Origin: Notolepis coatsorum
Taxonomy: Eukaryota; Chordata; Actinopteri; Aulopiformes; Paralepididae
DNA: 64,000 bases
Direction of reading: 5' to 3'
Assembly (NCBI GenBank): GCA_963971535.1
Contig: OZ020589.1
Location: 87,309,796 to 87,373,795 of the forward strand
This document shows, one piece after another, positions 33,723-45,606 of this stretch; the stretch's first letter is position 1, and each line of letters begins with the position of its first letter. Position numbers and translations under genes: made by a program. The notes below the pieces were generated by a model that saw nothing but the letters and a program-made list of their open reading frames with translations, was not told the DNA's origin and did not search any database.

Positions 33723-34375
33723 CTCTACATTCAGCATGCCCTCATGCGATGGAAGCCAGGGGCTCGAATACGCATTGAATCAATGTTATAAGACATTGAT
33801 ATCAGGAGCTATCTGTAGCTACTGCTAGCCGGCTAGATAACGTTAAGACAACGCCTCAGTGAACTATTTAGTTTACTTGGTCATTTCGTAGTGAGCTAAC
33901 GTGAGCTACCTAGCCAACGGAGGTATTATGCACTACTAGACTTGCTGGAGCATTTGTTTATATCAGGAGCTATCAGTAGCTAGCCGGCTAGATAACGTTA
34001 GACAATGCCTCATGTATGAAACTAAAAGTGAATAGTTGACTGGGTCATTTTGTAACGGTAGCTAACGTTAGCTCACGGAGGTCCCACTAGAGCAGTCAGC
34101 AGACTGCCCGACTCGCCCGAGGCAATAGCCTCTGTGTTTACACAGGTTTGGGAGGGGCAGGAGGAGGAGGAGCCGAGGAGGAGCAGTGCGCTGCATGTCT
34201 GTGTGCTTGAGACAGCGAGTGAGAACTCCGCTGAGAATTGGATCATGTTTTTCCGATCGGTTTTCACATGACTATTTCGTTGCCCGCCACATGGCGGACA
34301 GACCTCTCAGTCTCACTCGCCAAACGTAAAATCTGCCCGCCAATGGCGGGTGGCAGGCTCTAATTCCGTGCCCTG

Positions 34376-34539
34376 TATATACACATACAGAGGTATCAGC
34401 TACATGCACTTTAATTGCATCTACACGTTGTAATCTTATATGATATTATAAGGGTCCAGCTGACATAATGTTGGCAGAAAATAACTTCAATATCCAATAT
34501 CCTACCCACAGTCTTCATACGTTCTCACTTACTTATTAC
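34376..34539. other. unassigned sequence between hAT and candidate exon
   Basis: It contains ATCAGCTACATGCACTTTAA, repeated at about 35130-35150. Nothing else was recognised. Confidence 0.4.
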
Positions 34540-34591
34540 CGCCTAAGATAGAGCCTTTGGGGGAGCTGTCTTCGTAGTCCATCTGCAAATC
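34540..34591 (-). CDS. candidate host exon (52 bp)
   Basis: On the minus strand a pyrimidine-rich TTTTCCTTGTAG acceptor precedes the segment, and a GTAATAAGT donor follows. The open frame reads DLQMDYEDSSPKGSILG plus one base. It starts in phase 0, matching the phase-0 end of the candidate exon at 45544-45606, and leaves one base. The residue mix (acidic/Ser-Pro, flexible) suggests a linker or cytoplasmic region. I cannot name the gene. No repeat overlaps it. Confidence 0.5.
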
Positions 34592-34794
34592 CTACAAGGA
34601 AAAGGAGACATGGTTTCATCCATCTATAATTAGAATGCATCAGAGGTGATCAAATCTGAGTTTATTGGCTTGGAATCATAAAGTTATAGAGACACAAAAT
34701 TGAATGACAGATTCTGCATTTTTTAGTCCCGCGTTTCAAAGGCTTATTCGTTCGTGAAAATATAGATTTTTTGCTGTTTTGGATTTATGTAATT

Positions 34795-34995
34795 TTAATA
34801 TATTAAGGCTGTCAAAGTTAACGCGTTAGTAACGCACAATTATTTTAATGCCACTATTTTTTTAACGCAAGATTCATTATTATTTTTTGTTTTCTTACTA
34901 GACTTCACTCAAAAAAGCCGCATTTCATTGTATACCTGTATGCCGTGACAATTAAAACTCTTGAATCTTGAATCTTGAATCTTGAATCAAGGTGT
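34795..34995 (+). mobile_element. hAT end fragment and LINE 3' tail
   Basis: GGCTGTCAAAGTTAACGCGT (34806-34825) resembles the end of a common fish hAT. CATTTCATTGTATACCTGTA followed by tandem CTTGAAT units (34903-34990) resembles a non-LTR 3' end with its microsatellite tail. Confidence 0.5.
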
Positions 34996-34998
34996 ATT

Positions 34999-35039
<41 letters not shown>

Positions 35040-35184
35040 TTATTATCAGAGATGACCGAACTACTAGTAACACTTATTATATTAAATAAGCACATTATAT
35101 ATACATATATATATACACATACAGAGGTATCAGCTACATGCACTTTAATTGCATCTACACGTTGTGATCTTATATGACATTCTA

Positions 35185-35480
35185 AGGGTCCATCTGACAT
35201 AATGTTGTGACATTATAAGGGTCCATCTGACATAATGTTTTGACATTATAAGGGTCCATCTGACATAACGTGACATTATTAGGGTCCATCTGACATAACG
35301 TGACATTATTAGGGTCCATCTGACATAACGTTTTGACATTATAAGGGTCCATCTGACATAACGTGACATTATAAGGGTCCATCTGACATAACGTGACATT
35401 ATAAGGCTCCAGCTGACATAATGTGACATTATAAGGGTGGTCCATCTGATATAATGTGACATTATTAGGGTCCATCTGAC
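35185..35480. repeat. minisatellite, 27-31-bp unit, about 10 copies
   Basis: The unit GGGTCCATCTGACATAACGT plus GACATTATAA repeats with small length changes. One earlier unit lies at about 34451-34470, so the array has a satellite copy 700 bp away. Confidence 0.93.
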
Positions 35481-36180
35481 ATTTTGTTCAAAAATGTGTT
35501 ATTCAAACAGGTCGGTACACATGTTTGAAATCGGCTGAATAGGTAGACAAAAGGTTCAGACCTGATAGCTGGTGGAAATATTGCCCGCGGTGCAAGTTTT
35601 GAAGTTGAACTCAAACAACTCGTATAACTAGAGTTACATTCGTAACCATCGTTCCATATGGATATTAAAAACGTCAATGCTCAACTCAAACCTCCTCAGA
35701 ACCGCCCAATTCCAACAAGCTCACGGTGTGTATATTACAGCATATTACATGTCCTGAATATAATGTAATGTGCTTCTACTGTGCTTATGATGACTTACAA
35801 TGCCTTGTGAGCAGCACTATTAACCGTTAGTCAAGTGTTACCGCACTGGCATTCAAAACTGAAACTAAAAAGCATTGTAAATCGGTGGTGTGTGTAATGC
35901 TACGTGCAGCAGAGGAAGCGTTCTGGTTTGGCTGATGAGTGGTTAGTAAAGCATTACAGCGTGTTTGTTCAGGAGAAATGTGGTTCACACAAGAGATACT
36001 GTAGAGAAGAGAAGCAGAGAGACGAGAGGAGAAGATGAAAGCAACAACAAGTAAACACATGACACACCAGACACATGATACGCCTCTTTAACAACTGGGT
36101 TGTGATTCTGTCCTACAGTCAAACCAAACACTTTTGAAATGTGTGACTGAAATGTATTGGGGGGAGGGACACGCTTGACA
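35481..36180. other. unassigned sequence
   Basis: No gene or repeat structure was recognised in this stretch between two minisatellites. Confidence 0.4.
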
Positions 36181-36189
36181 AGGTTTATG

Positions 36190-37060
36190 CTAGCAGTATC
36201 CACCCTTTTAAAAGGCTTATAACGCCAGTATCCACCTTTTTAAAAAGGTTTATGCTACCACTATCCATCGTTTTAAAATGGTTTATGTTGCTAGTATCCA
36301 TCTTTTTAAAAAGGTTTATGTTGCCAGTATCCACCTTTTTAAAAAGGTTTAAGCTACCAGTATCCATCTTTTTAAAAAGGTTTATGTTGCCAGTATCCAT
36401 CTTTTTAAAAAGGTTTATGTTGCCAGTATCCACCTATTTAAAAGGTTTATGCTATCACTATCCATCTTTTTAAAAGGTTTATGTTGCCAGTATCCATCTT
36501 TTTAAAAAGGTTTATGTTTCCACTATCCATCTTTTTAAAAGGTTTATGTTGCCACTATCCATCTTTTTAAAAAGGTTTATGCTACCACTATCCATCTTTT
36601 TAAAAAGGTTTAAGCTACCAGTATCCATCTTTTTAAAAAGGTTTATGTTGCCAGTATCCATCTTTTTAAAAAGGTTTATGTTGCCAGTATCCACCTATTT
36701 AAAGGGTTTATGCTACCACTATCCATCTTTTTAAAAGGTTTATGTTGCCAGTATCCATCTTTTTAAAAGGTTTATGTTGCCACTATCCATCTTTTTAAAA
36801 AGGTTTATGCTACCACAATCCATCTTTTTAAAAAGGTTTATGTTGCCACTATCCATCTTTTTAAAATGTTTATGCTACCACTATCCATCTTTTTAAAAAG
36901 GTTTATGTTGCAAGTATCCACCTTTTTAAAGGGATTATGTTGCTAGTATCCACATTTTAAAAAGGTCTACAGTTGTTGCCAGTATCCACCCTTAACAAAG
37001 TTTATGCTGCTAGTATCCACCTACAGTATTAAAAAAGGTTTATTCTACCAGTATTCACCC
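36190..37060. repeat. minisatellite, about 29-32-bp unit, about 28 copies
   Basis: The unit CCATCTTTTTAAAAAGGTTT plus ATGTTGCCAGTAT repeats. Each unit contains the small palindrome TTTTTAAAAA. Repetitive ORFs on both strands are artefacts. Confidence 0.95.
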
Positions 37061-37194
37061 TATTAAAATGACATATTATGTACAATCTGTTGAACAGTCT
37101 TATGACTTCCTTAAATCTGTGGAACATGTTTGCAAAGAAACAAGTTTGAATCTAATTTTAATTATTTATTTTCCAGCACCTCGTTCCTCCAGTG

Positions 37195-37994
37195 CAACAG
37201 TGTTTTGGTGGGTAGAGCAACACAGTGTTTTGGTGGGTAGAGCAACAGTGTTTTGGTGGGTAGAGCAACAGTGTTTTGGTGGGTAGAGCAACACAGTGTT
37301 TTGGTGGGTAGAGCTACACCGTGTTTTTAGTGGGTAGAGCAACAGTGTTTTGGTGGGTAGAGCAACACAGTGTTTTGGTGGGTAGAGCTACACAGTGTTT
37401 TGGTGGGTAGAGCAACACAGTGTTTTGGTGGGTAGAGCTACACAGTGGTTTGGTGGGTAGAGATACACAGTGGTTTGGTGGGTAGAGCAACACAGTGTTT
37501 TGGTGGGTAGAGCGACAGTGTTTTGGTGGGTAGAGCAACACAGTGTTTTGGTGGGTAGAGCAACTGTGTTTTGGTGGGTAGAGCTACACAGTGGTTTGGT
37601 GGGTAGAGCGACGGTGTTTGTGGGTAGAGCAACACAGTGTTTTGGTGGGTAGAGCAACACAGTGTTTTGGTGGGTAGAGCTACACAGTGGTTTGGTGGGT
37701 AGAGCAACACAGTGTTTTGGTGGGTAGAGCGACAGTGTTTTGGTGGGTAGAGCAACACAGTGTTTTGGTGGGTAGAGCAACAGTGTTTAGGTGGGTAGAG
37801 CTACACAGTTTTGGTGGGTAGAGCGACAGTGTTTGTGGGTAGAGCAACACAGTGTTTTGGTGGGTAGAGCAACAGTGTTTTGGTGGGTAGAGCTACACAT
37901 CGTTGTTGGTGGGTAGAGCAACAGTGTTTTGGTGGGTAGAGCAACACAGTGTTTTGGTGGGTAGAGCAACAGTGTTTTGGTGGGTAGAGAAAGT
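37195..37994. repeat. minisatellite, about 20-25-bp unit, about 35 copies
   Basis: The unit GTGTTTTGGTGGGTAGAGCA is followed by optional ACACA. Length variants (with and without ACACA) alternate irregularly. Confidence 0.95.
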
Positions 37995-38122
37995 GTTTTG
38001 GGTGATGACTATGACGATGATGATGATAATGATGATGATAATGATGGTGATGATGGTGATAATGATGGTGATGATGATGATGGTGGTGATGATGGTGATG
38101 ATGGTGGTGATGATGGTGATGG
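37995..38122. repeat. (GAT)n/(GGT)n-rich microsatellite
   Basis: GATGATGATAATGATGATGA-type imperfect triplets. ORFs encode poly-His or poly-Met and are artefacts. Confidence 0.92.
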
Positions 38123-38229
38123 GACCTGAGACACTTGTATCTGTTGTGCTGAATCATTGATGCAAAACAAGCTACCATCAATGTGGCCCGTGGTGCCTCC
38201 CTCTTCACTTTCTCCTCACCTCTCCCATC

Positions 38230-41200
38230 CCCTCCTCTCCTCCCATCTACACTCATCCTGTGCTCTCCTCCTCTGCTCTCCTCTACTCTGCTCCCATCTA
38301 CTCTCCTCTACTCTCATCTGCTCTCCTCTCATCTACTCTCATCTGCTCTGCTCTCCTCTACTCTACTAGCATCTGCTCTGCTCTCCTCTCATATACACTC
38401 CTCATCTGCTCTCATCTGATCTGCTCTCCTCTACTCTCCTCTACTCTCATCTACTCTCCTCTCCTCTGCTCTCATCTGCTCTGCTCTCCTCTACTCTCCT
38501 CTGCTCTCCTCTACTCTCCTCTGCTCTCATCTGCTCTCATATGCTCTGCTCTCATCTGCTCTCATCTGCTCTGCTCTCCTCTACTCTCCTCTACTCTCAT
38601 CTACTCTCATCTACTCTCCTCTGCTCTCCTCTACTCTCCTCTGCTCTGCTCTCCTCTGCTCTCCTCTACTATCATCTGCTCTGCTCTACTCTCCTCTACT
38701 CTCATCTGCTCTACTCTCCTCTACTTTCATCTGATATCATCTCCTCTGCTCTCCTCTACTCTCATCTGCTCTCATCTCCTCTACTCTGCTCTACTCTCAT
38801 CTGCTCTACTCTCCTCTACTTTCATCTGCTCTCATCTCATCTGCTCTCATCTCCTCTACTCTCATCTGCTCTACTCTCCTCTACTTTCATCTGCTCTCAT
38901 CTCCTCTGCTCTCCTCTACTCTCATCTGCTCTACTCTCCTCTACTTTCATCTGCTCTCATCTCCTCTGCTCTCCTCTACTCTCATCTGCTCTCATCTGCT
39001 CTACTCTCCTCTACTTTCATCTGCTCTCATCTCATCTGCTCTCATCTCCTCTGCTCTCATCTGCTCTCCTCTGCTCTCCTCTACCCTCATCTACTCTCCT
39101 CTGCTCTCCTCTACTCTCCTCTGCTCTCCTCTGCTCTCATCTGCTCTGCTCTCCTCTGCTCTCATCTACTCTCCTCTACTCTCATCTGATCTGCTCCCCT
39201 CTACTATCATCTGCTCTGCTCCACTCTCATCTGCTCTCATCTGCTCTACTCTCCTCTACTTTCATCTGCTCTCATCTCATCTGCTCTCATCTCATCTGCT
39301 CTCCTCTACTCTCATCTGCTCTCATCTCCTCTCCTCTCCTCTACTCTCATCTGCTCTACTCTCCTCTACTTTCATCTGCTCTCATCTCATCTGCTCTCAT
39401 CTCCTCTACTCTCATCTGCTCTCCTCTCCTCTGCTCTCCTCTACTCTCATCTGCTCTCATCTCCTCTGCTCTCATCTACTCTGCTCTCATCTACTCTCAT
39501 CTCCTCTACTCTCATCTCCTCTACTCTCATCTCATCTGCTCTCATCTCCTCTACTCTCATCTGCTCTCATCTCCTCTGCTCTCATCTACTCTCAGCTCCT
39601 CTACTCTCATCTCCTCTACTCTCATCTCATCTGCTCTCATCTCATCTGCTCTCATCTACTCTCATCTCCTCTACTCTCATCTCCTCTACTCTCATCTCAT
39701 CTGCTCTCATCTCCTCTACTCTCATCTCCTCTACTCTCATCTCCTCTACTCTCATCTCCTCTACTCTCATCTCCTCTGCTCTCATCTCCTCTACTCTCAT
39801 CTCCTCTACTCTCATCTCCTCTACTCTCATCTCCTCTGCTCTCATCTCCTCTACTCTCATCTCCTCTACTCTCATCTCCTCTACTCTCATCTTCTCTCAT
39901 CTCCTCTGCTCTCATCTACTCTCATCTCATCTCCTCTCATCTCCTCTGCTCTCCTCTGCTCTCATCTCATCTGCTCTCATCTCCTCTACTCTCATCTGCT
40001 CTCATCTCCTCTGCTCTCCTCTGCTCTCCTCTACTCTTCTCTGCTCTCATCTCCTCTACTCTCCTCTACTATCATCTGCTCTGCTCTACTCTCCTCTACT
40101 CTCATCTGCTCTACTCTCCTCTACTCTCATCTCCTCTGCTCTCATCTGCTCTCATCTCATCTGCTCTCATCTCCTCTACTCTCATCTGCTCTCATCTCCT
40201 CTGCTCTCATCTGCTCTCATCTCATCTCCTCTCATCTCCTCTCATCTACTCTGCTCTCCTCTGCTCTCATCTCCTCTACTCTCATCTCCTCTACTCTGCT
40301 CTCCTCTACTCTCATCTGCTCTCATCTCCTCTACTCTCCTCTGCTCTCATCTGCTCTCATCTGCTCTCATCTCCTCTGCTCTCATCTCCTCTACTCTCAT
40401 CTGCTCTGCTCTCCTCTCCTCTGCTCTCATCTCCTCTACTCTCATCTCCTCTCATCTCCTCTACTCTCATCTCATCTGCTCTCATCTCCTCTACTCTCAT
40501 CTGCTCTCATCTCCTCTGCTCTCATCTACTCTCATCTCCTCTACTCTCATCTCCTCTACTCTCATCTCATCTGCTCTCATCTCATCTGCTCTCATCTACT
40601 CTCATCTCCTCTACTCTCATCTCATCTGCTCTCATCTCCTCTACTCTCATCTCCTCTACTCTCATCTCCTCTACTCTCATCTCCTCTGCTCTCATCTCCT
40701 CTACTCTCATCTCCTCTACTCTCATCTCCTCTACTCTCATCTCCTCTGCTCTCATCTCCTCTACTCTCATCTCATCTACTCTCATCTCCTCTACTCTCAT
40801 CTTCTCTCATCTCCTCTGCTCTCATCTACTCTCATCTCATCTCCTCTGCTCTCCTCTGCTCTCATCTCATCTGCTCTCATCTCCTCTACTCTCATCTGCT
40901 CTCATCTCCTCTGCTCTCCTCTGCTCTCCTCTACTCTTCTCTGCTCTCATCTCCTCTACTCTCCTCTACTATCATCTGCTCTGCTCTACTCTCCTCTACT
41001 CTCATCTGCTCTACTCTCCTCTACTCTCATCTCCTCTGCTCTCATCTGCTCTCATCTCATCTGCTCTCATCTCCTCTACTCTCATCTGCTCTCATCTCCT
41101 CTGCTCTCATCTGCTCTCATCTCCTCTACTCTCATCTCCTCTACTCTGCTCTCCTCTGCTCTCATCTGCTCTCATCTCCTCTACTCTCATCTCCTCTACT

Positions 41201-42935
41201 CTGCTCTCCTCTACTCTCATCTGCTCTCATCTCCTCTACTCTCCTCTGCTCTCATCTCCTCTACTCTCATCTGCTCTCATCTGCTCTCATCTCCTCTGCT
41301 CTCATCTCCTCTACTCTCATCTGCTCTGCTCTCCTCTACTCTCCTCTACTTTCATCTGCTCTCATCTCCTCTACTCTCATCTGCTCTCCTCTCCTCTACT
41401 CTCATCTGCTCTCATCTCCTCTGCTCTCATCTACTCTCATCTCCTCTACTCTCATCTCCTCTACTCTCATCTCATCTGCTCTCATCTCCTCTACTCTCAT
41501 CTCCTCTACTCTCATCTCCTCTACTCTCATCTCCTCTACTCTCATCTCCTCTGCTCTCATCTCCTCTACTCTCATCTCCTCTACTCTCATCTCCTCTACT
41601 CTCATCTCCTCTGCTCTCATCTCCTCTCCTCTCATCTCATCTACTCTCATCTCCTCTACTCTCATCTTCTCTCATCTCCTCTGCTCTCATCTACTCTCAT
41701 CTCATCTCCTCTGCTCTCCTCTGCTCTCATCTCATCTGCTCTCATCTCCTCTACTCTCATCTGCTCTCATCTCCTCTGCTCTCCTCTGCTCTCCTCTGCT
41801 CTCCTCTACTATTCTCTGCTCTCATCTCCTCTACTCTCCTCTACTATCATCTGCTCTGCTCTACTCTCCTCTACTCTCATCTGCTCTACTCTCCTCTACT
41901 CTCATCTCCTCTGCTCTCATCTGCTCTCATCTCATCTGCTCTCATCTCCTCTACTCTCATCTGCTCTCATCTCCTCTGCTCTCATCTGCTCTCATCTCAT
42001 CTCCTCTCATCTCCTCTCATCTACTCTGCTCTCCTCTGCTCTCATCTCCTCTACTCTCATCTCCTCTACTCTGCTCTCCTCTACTCTCATCTGCTCTCAT
42101 CTCCTCTACTCTCCTCTGCTCTCATCTCCTCTACTCTCATCTGCTCTCATCTGCTCTCATCTCCTCTGCTCTCATCTCCTCTACTCTCATCTGCTCTGCT
42201 CTCCTCTACTCTCCTCTACTTTCATCTGCTCTCATCTCCTCTGCTCCCATCTCCTCTACTCTCATCTGCTCTCCTCTCCTCTGCTCTCCTCTACTCTCAT
42301 CTGCTCTCATCTCCTCTGCTCTCCTCTAATCTCATCTACTCTGCTCTCCTCTGCTCTCATCTCCTCTACTCTCATCTGCTTTCATCTCCTCTGCTCTCCT
42401 CTGCTCTCATCTCCTCTACTCTCATCTCCTCTACTCTCATCTGCTCTCATCTAATCTACTCTCCTCTACTCTCATCTGCTCTCATCTCCTCTACTCTCCT
42501 CTGCTCTCATCTCCTCTCATCTACTCTCATCTCCTCTACTCTCATCTCCTCTACTCTCATCTGCTCTCATCTCCTCTGCTCTCATCTCCTCTACTCGCAT
42601 CTGCTCTGCTCTCCTCTACTCTCCTCTACTCTCATCTGCTCTGCTCTCATCTGCTCTGCTCCCCTCTACTCTCATCTGCTCTGCTCTCCTCTACTCTCAT
42701 CTGCTCTGCTCTCCACTACTAGCATCTGCTCTGCTCTCCTCTACTATCATCTGCTCTGCTCTCCTCTCATCTACACTCCTCTTTCTGCTCTCCTCTCCTC
42801 TCATCTGCTCTGCTCTCCTCTGCTCTGCTCTAATCTACTATCATCTGCTCTGCTCTCCTCTCATCTACACTCCTATTCTGCTCTCCTCTCCTCTCCTCTC
42901 CTGTCCTCTACTCTCCTCTACTCTCCTCTCCCTCT
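38230..42935. repeat. 4.7-kb pyrimidine satellite (CTCATCTCCTCTACT type)
   Basis: The plus strand is nearly only C and T with regular A and G. Units of 10 and 15 bp such as CTCATCTGCT and CTCATCTCCTCTACT are joined in many orders. A higher-order repeat of about 0.87-0.91 kb is visible. The rare variant CTTCTCTCAT recurs at 39891, 40801 and 41666, and CTACT(C/A)TTCTCTGC at 40031, 40931 and 41806. A stop-free plus-strand frame of over 1,200 codons (38541-42329, Leu/Ser/His/Tyr-rich) is a consequence of a repeat length divisible by neither stop nor shift, not a gene. Confidence 0.95.
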
Positions 42936-43019
42936 GGTCAGATTAGTAAAGGAGATTTCCCCTCACGCAGCAAACTGCAATATCGTTATTCACCACAGCT
43001 TTTTTCTGCTGAGAGAGGG

Positions 43020-43320
43020 ACTTTCAGAGAGGAGCGCAAGAGAAAGAGAGAGAGAGGTAGGGAGAACAAGAGTGAAAGATAGAGGAAAGGAAGTATAGAG
43101 AGGGAGAGTGAGGGGAGAGACAGAGAGGGGAGAGAGAAAGACGTGAAAAATGGGGAGGGGAGGAGGCAAGAAATACATTAGGAAAAAGAAGCAGATGAAA
43201 AGGAAAGAGAGAGAGAGAGGCTCTTTAAATGGATGGGTTTGTTCCAGACTCTATGGTCACTTAAAGAAATAAGAGTTACCAAAAATAGCTCTGTAATACT
43301 AGTTTCTAAGACCCTTTGGT
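43020..43320. other. purine-rich flank and unassigned sequence
   Basis: GA-rich to about 43220, then about 100 bp of ordinary sequence. No gene was recognised. Confidence 0.5.
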
Positions 43321-43329
43321 TCTCTCTAT

Positions 43330-43520
43330 CTAGCAGCTGATGCTGTGGATGGATGGATGGAGAGCGAGAGAGAGATAGAGAGAGAGGGAAAGACATCGAG
43401 AGAGAGACAGAGACAGAGAGAGAGAGATAGCGAGAGAGAGAGATAGAGAGAGAGAGAGGGAAAGACAGAGAGAGAGCGAAAGATAGAGAGGGAAAGACAT
43501 AGAGAGAGAGCGAGAGCGAG

Positions 43521-43588
<68 letters not shown>
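43330..43588. repeat. (GA)n microsatellite with a 21-bp flank shared with 3288-3308
   Basis: CTAGCAGCTGATGCTGTGGA followed by GGATGG units and then GA repeats. The last 90 bp are pure GA. Ser/Leu ORFs on the minus strand are artefacts. Confidence 0.93.
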
Positions 43589-43590
<2 letters not shown>

Positions 43591-43805
43591 GCCTGTGTGT
43601 GCCAAGGCCTAAAAATAAAGCCCTTTCTGCAGCCAGGTGACAAAACAAAGTCCAGGTCAGCACTGTATTCAGCAATAAACTCACGCACTGCTACATTATT
43701 CCCTTTTTTTTCTTTCTCTAAAACCTTGGCTAATAAAAATGCTTCCCCGTATTGTATTTACCCTTTTAAAACATTTGCTTGACATAGTTTGCACGAGTAC
43801 ATTAA

Positions 43806-44739
43806 AGGTCCCATGCATTATAAATGGCCTTTTCCAGTGTTTAGCATTATTTCCTAGCAATTGGGGATTATATCAATGTGGTCTGTGTCGTTAATTATCA
43901 TATTGACTCATCAGTCTAGTCTCGAGTTCACGAGATCTTCCCTCACTCAACTAAGCTCTTCTGATTTGACTCGCAATGCGACGTAGCAAGTAGCTGGTCT
44001 GCAGTAACGCCCCCTCTATGGTTGTAGCGCATAGTGTAACCCAACACTTCCTCGAACAGGTTTTGACAGAGGCAGAGAACGAGCGAGTGAGAGAAGGAGA
44101 GAGAGAGATAGAGAGGGAGAGAGAGAGAGAGGGACCGGCGGGACCGTGCAGAAGTGTGTGTAAAAAATGTTGTGCGCCATCTCTCTGCCTCGTCGGAGCA
44201 TTTACACACAAACTTGATTGCGTGTGTGTCGGGGACGCATCTCTCCTCTCTCTCCCTCCCTCGTCGGAGCATTTACACACAAACTTGATTGCGTGTGTGT
44301 CTGGGACGCATCTCTCCTCTCTCTCTCTCCCTCGTCGGAGCATTTACACACAAACTTGATTGCGTGTGTGTCGGGGACGCATCTCTCCTCTCTCTCTCTC
44401 CCTCGTCGGAGTATTTACACACAAACTTGATTGCGTGTGTGTCGGGGACGCATCTCTCCTCTCTCTCTCTCCCTCTCTCTCTCTCGCTTGCTCGTTCTCT
44501 CTCTCACTCTCTCTCGTATGTATCACGCTGTGTGGGTGACTGTCAAAGCACTTATGGGCGGAGCCCATCCAATAACAGACTGAAATCCTGAGGCTGAAAA
44601 ATTATGCTTTTGAGTACTTCATTCGAAATATAAAACAATGTTTTTTCTTGAAAAAAAACCTTACAGATGTCTTCCATAGACTCACAGGAATTGTGTAAAG
44701 TTGCCCAAATAGTGCAAGGAATAGCAATGCATGTCCCCT
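43806..44739 (+). mobile_element. TTAA element, family G copy 1
   Basis: TTAA lies at 43802-43805 and 44740-44743. The ends are AGGTCCCATGCAT and ATGCATGTCCCCT (inverted with three mismatches). It contains a short GA array (44090-44130) and four 71-bp tandem units. A reversed copy lies at 48040-48978. The end type differs from families A-F and H, and no palindrome pair is seen. Confidence 0.65.
44177..44480. repeat. 71-bp tandem repeat, 4 units
   Basis: GCATTTACACACAAACTTGA starts at 44198, 44269, 44340 and (as GTATTT) 44411, exactly 71 bp apart. Each unit contains TCGTCGGAG and a CT-rich stretch. Confidence 0.95.
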
Positions 44740-44743
44740 TTAA

Positions 44744-45543
44744 GTTGCCAGCCTTGGCATGTTCAGGCCTGTGTTCAGCGTCAGATGTCAAAGTGTACAT
44801 TAAATCTGGCATGACGACGCCATGGATGAACGTTGTTCTAGTAGCAAGTGTCAAATTTGAATGTGAATGACTGTTTATACATTATTGTAGATTGATTAAA
44901 GGTAGAATCTGTAATGCCGTCAAACAGCGATCTCTAAGCAAAATCGCGCCACTTGGTATCACACTTTGTTTATATTTTTTTATTTGGTGGGTTGGAGTTG
45001 AATGGGGAGGGATCGCTATTGATGGCCGTGGTCAGAGTGTGGCTTGCAGTGTTCGAGAACCGTGGTATGTTGGGCAGTAGCGGTGTTACTAGTTTAACTA
45101 AATGTCACAGTAGCGTGGTTGTTTTTCTGAAGCTCAGCACAGCAGAGCTTGGTCCTCAGCAGTATCCCTGCCAAGTGTGAAGTCAGTCGGATGAATGTTT
45201 CTCAAGATATGCAAAGAGTCACGTAAACACCCAGAGATTCCATCTTTTAGTTTAATCTATTTATCTACATTATGTATTTAATCAATCAATCAACGTAAGT
45301 TATTATTAGATGACTGATCAATGTAAATGACAGACACAGCGTGAAATGCGAAGGTGATGTCACAGACTCACAGCAACACAACACAGAGCGACCGGATGGG
45401 GATGGAGGTGAGGGTGGAGAGATGGAGCGATGATGGAAAAAAGAAGACGGAGTGACAGAGCAAAGGAAAAGGAGAAGATGAGGACAAGCTTTTACCAGAA
45501 AGCAAAAGTGATAGAAGGGGCGTAATAAAAAATAAAAAAATAC
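44744..45543. other. unassigned sequence
   Basis: No element ends or tandem repeats. The last part abuts the candidate exon at 45544-45606. Confidence 0.4.
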
Positions 45544-45606
45544 CAGATTAGATCTTGCAGTGTAGTATATTTCCTCCACACAGTCCAAAAAATCATCGGA
45601 GTCGGG
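45544..45606 (-). CDS. candidate host exon (63 bp)
   Basis: On the minus strand, TTTTTCTTGGTC...TAAACAG acts as acceptor and CTG|GTATTT as a modest donor. The 21 codons include DDFLDCVEEIYYTARSNL. It begins and ends in phase 0, agreeing with the phase-0 end of the candidate exon at 55527-55585 and the phase-0 start of the one at 34540-34591. It is acidic and not low complexity; no repeat covers it. I cannot name the gene. Confidence 0.5.

Larger units (their letters stand above)
32882..34375 (+). mobile_element. hAT element (outer), 1.5 kb
   Basis: The ends CAGGGCACGAAAT and ATTCCGTGCCCTG are inverted, with the 8-bp duplication TATATACA (32874-32881 and 34376-34383). Short inverted GGCGGGT/ACCCGCC motifs flank both ends. 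A second hAT sits at 32951-33456. The interior has a 56-bp tandem duplication and a duplicated stretch around GCTAGCCGGCTAGATAACGT that also resembles 59700-59870. No transposase. Confidence 0.88.

Noticed and set aside
36185-36734. Repetitive peptides such as MDTGNINLFKK
   Set aside because: They are translations of the 30-bp minisatellite on both strands, without non-repeat coding sequence.
35185-37994. Regularly spaced repeats that could be taken for CRISPR
   Set aside because: Units are head-to-tail minisatellites without unique spacers, and the window is vertebrate DNA.
38541-42329. Open frame of 1,262 codons
   Set aside because: It consists only of the pyrimidine satellite (Leu, Ser, His, Tyr, Pro). 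The same region is also open in other frames, and unit order follows the DNA repeat, not a protein pattern.
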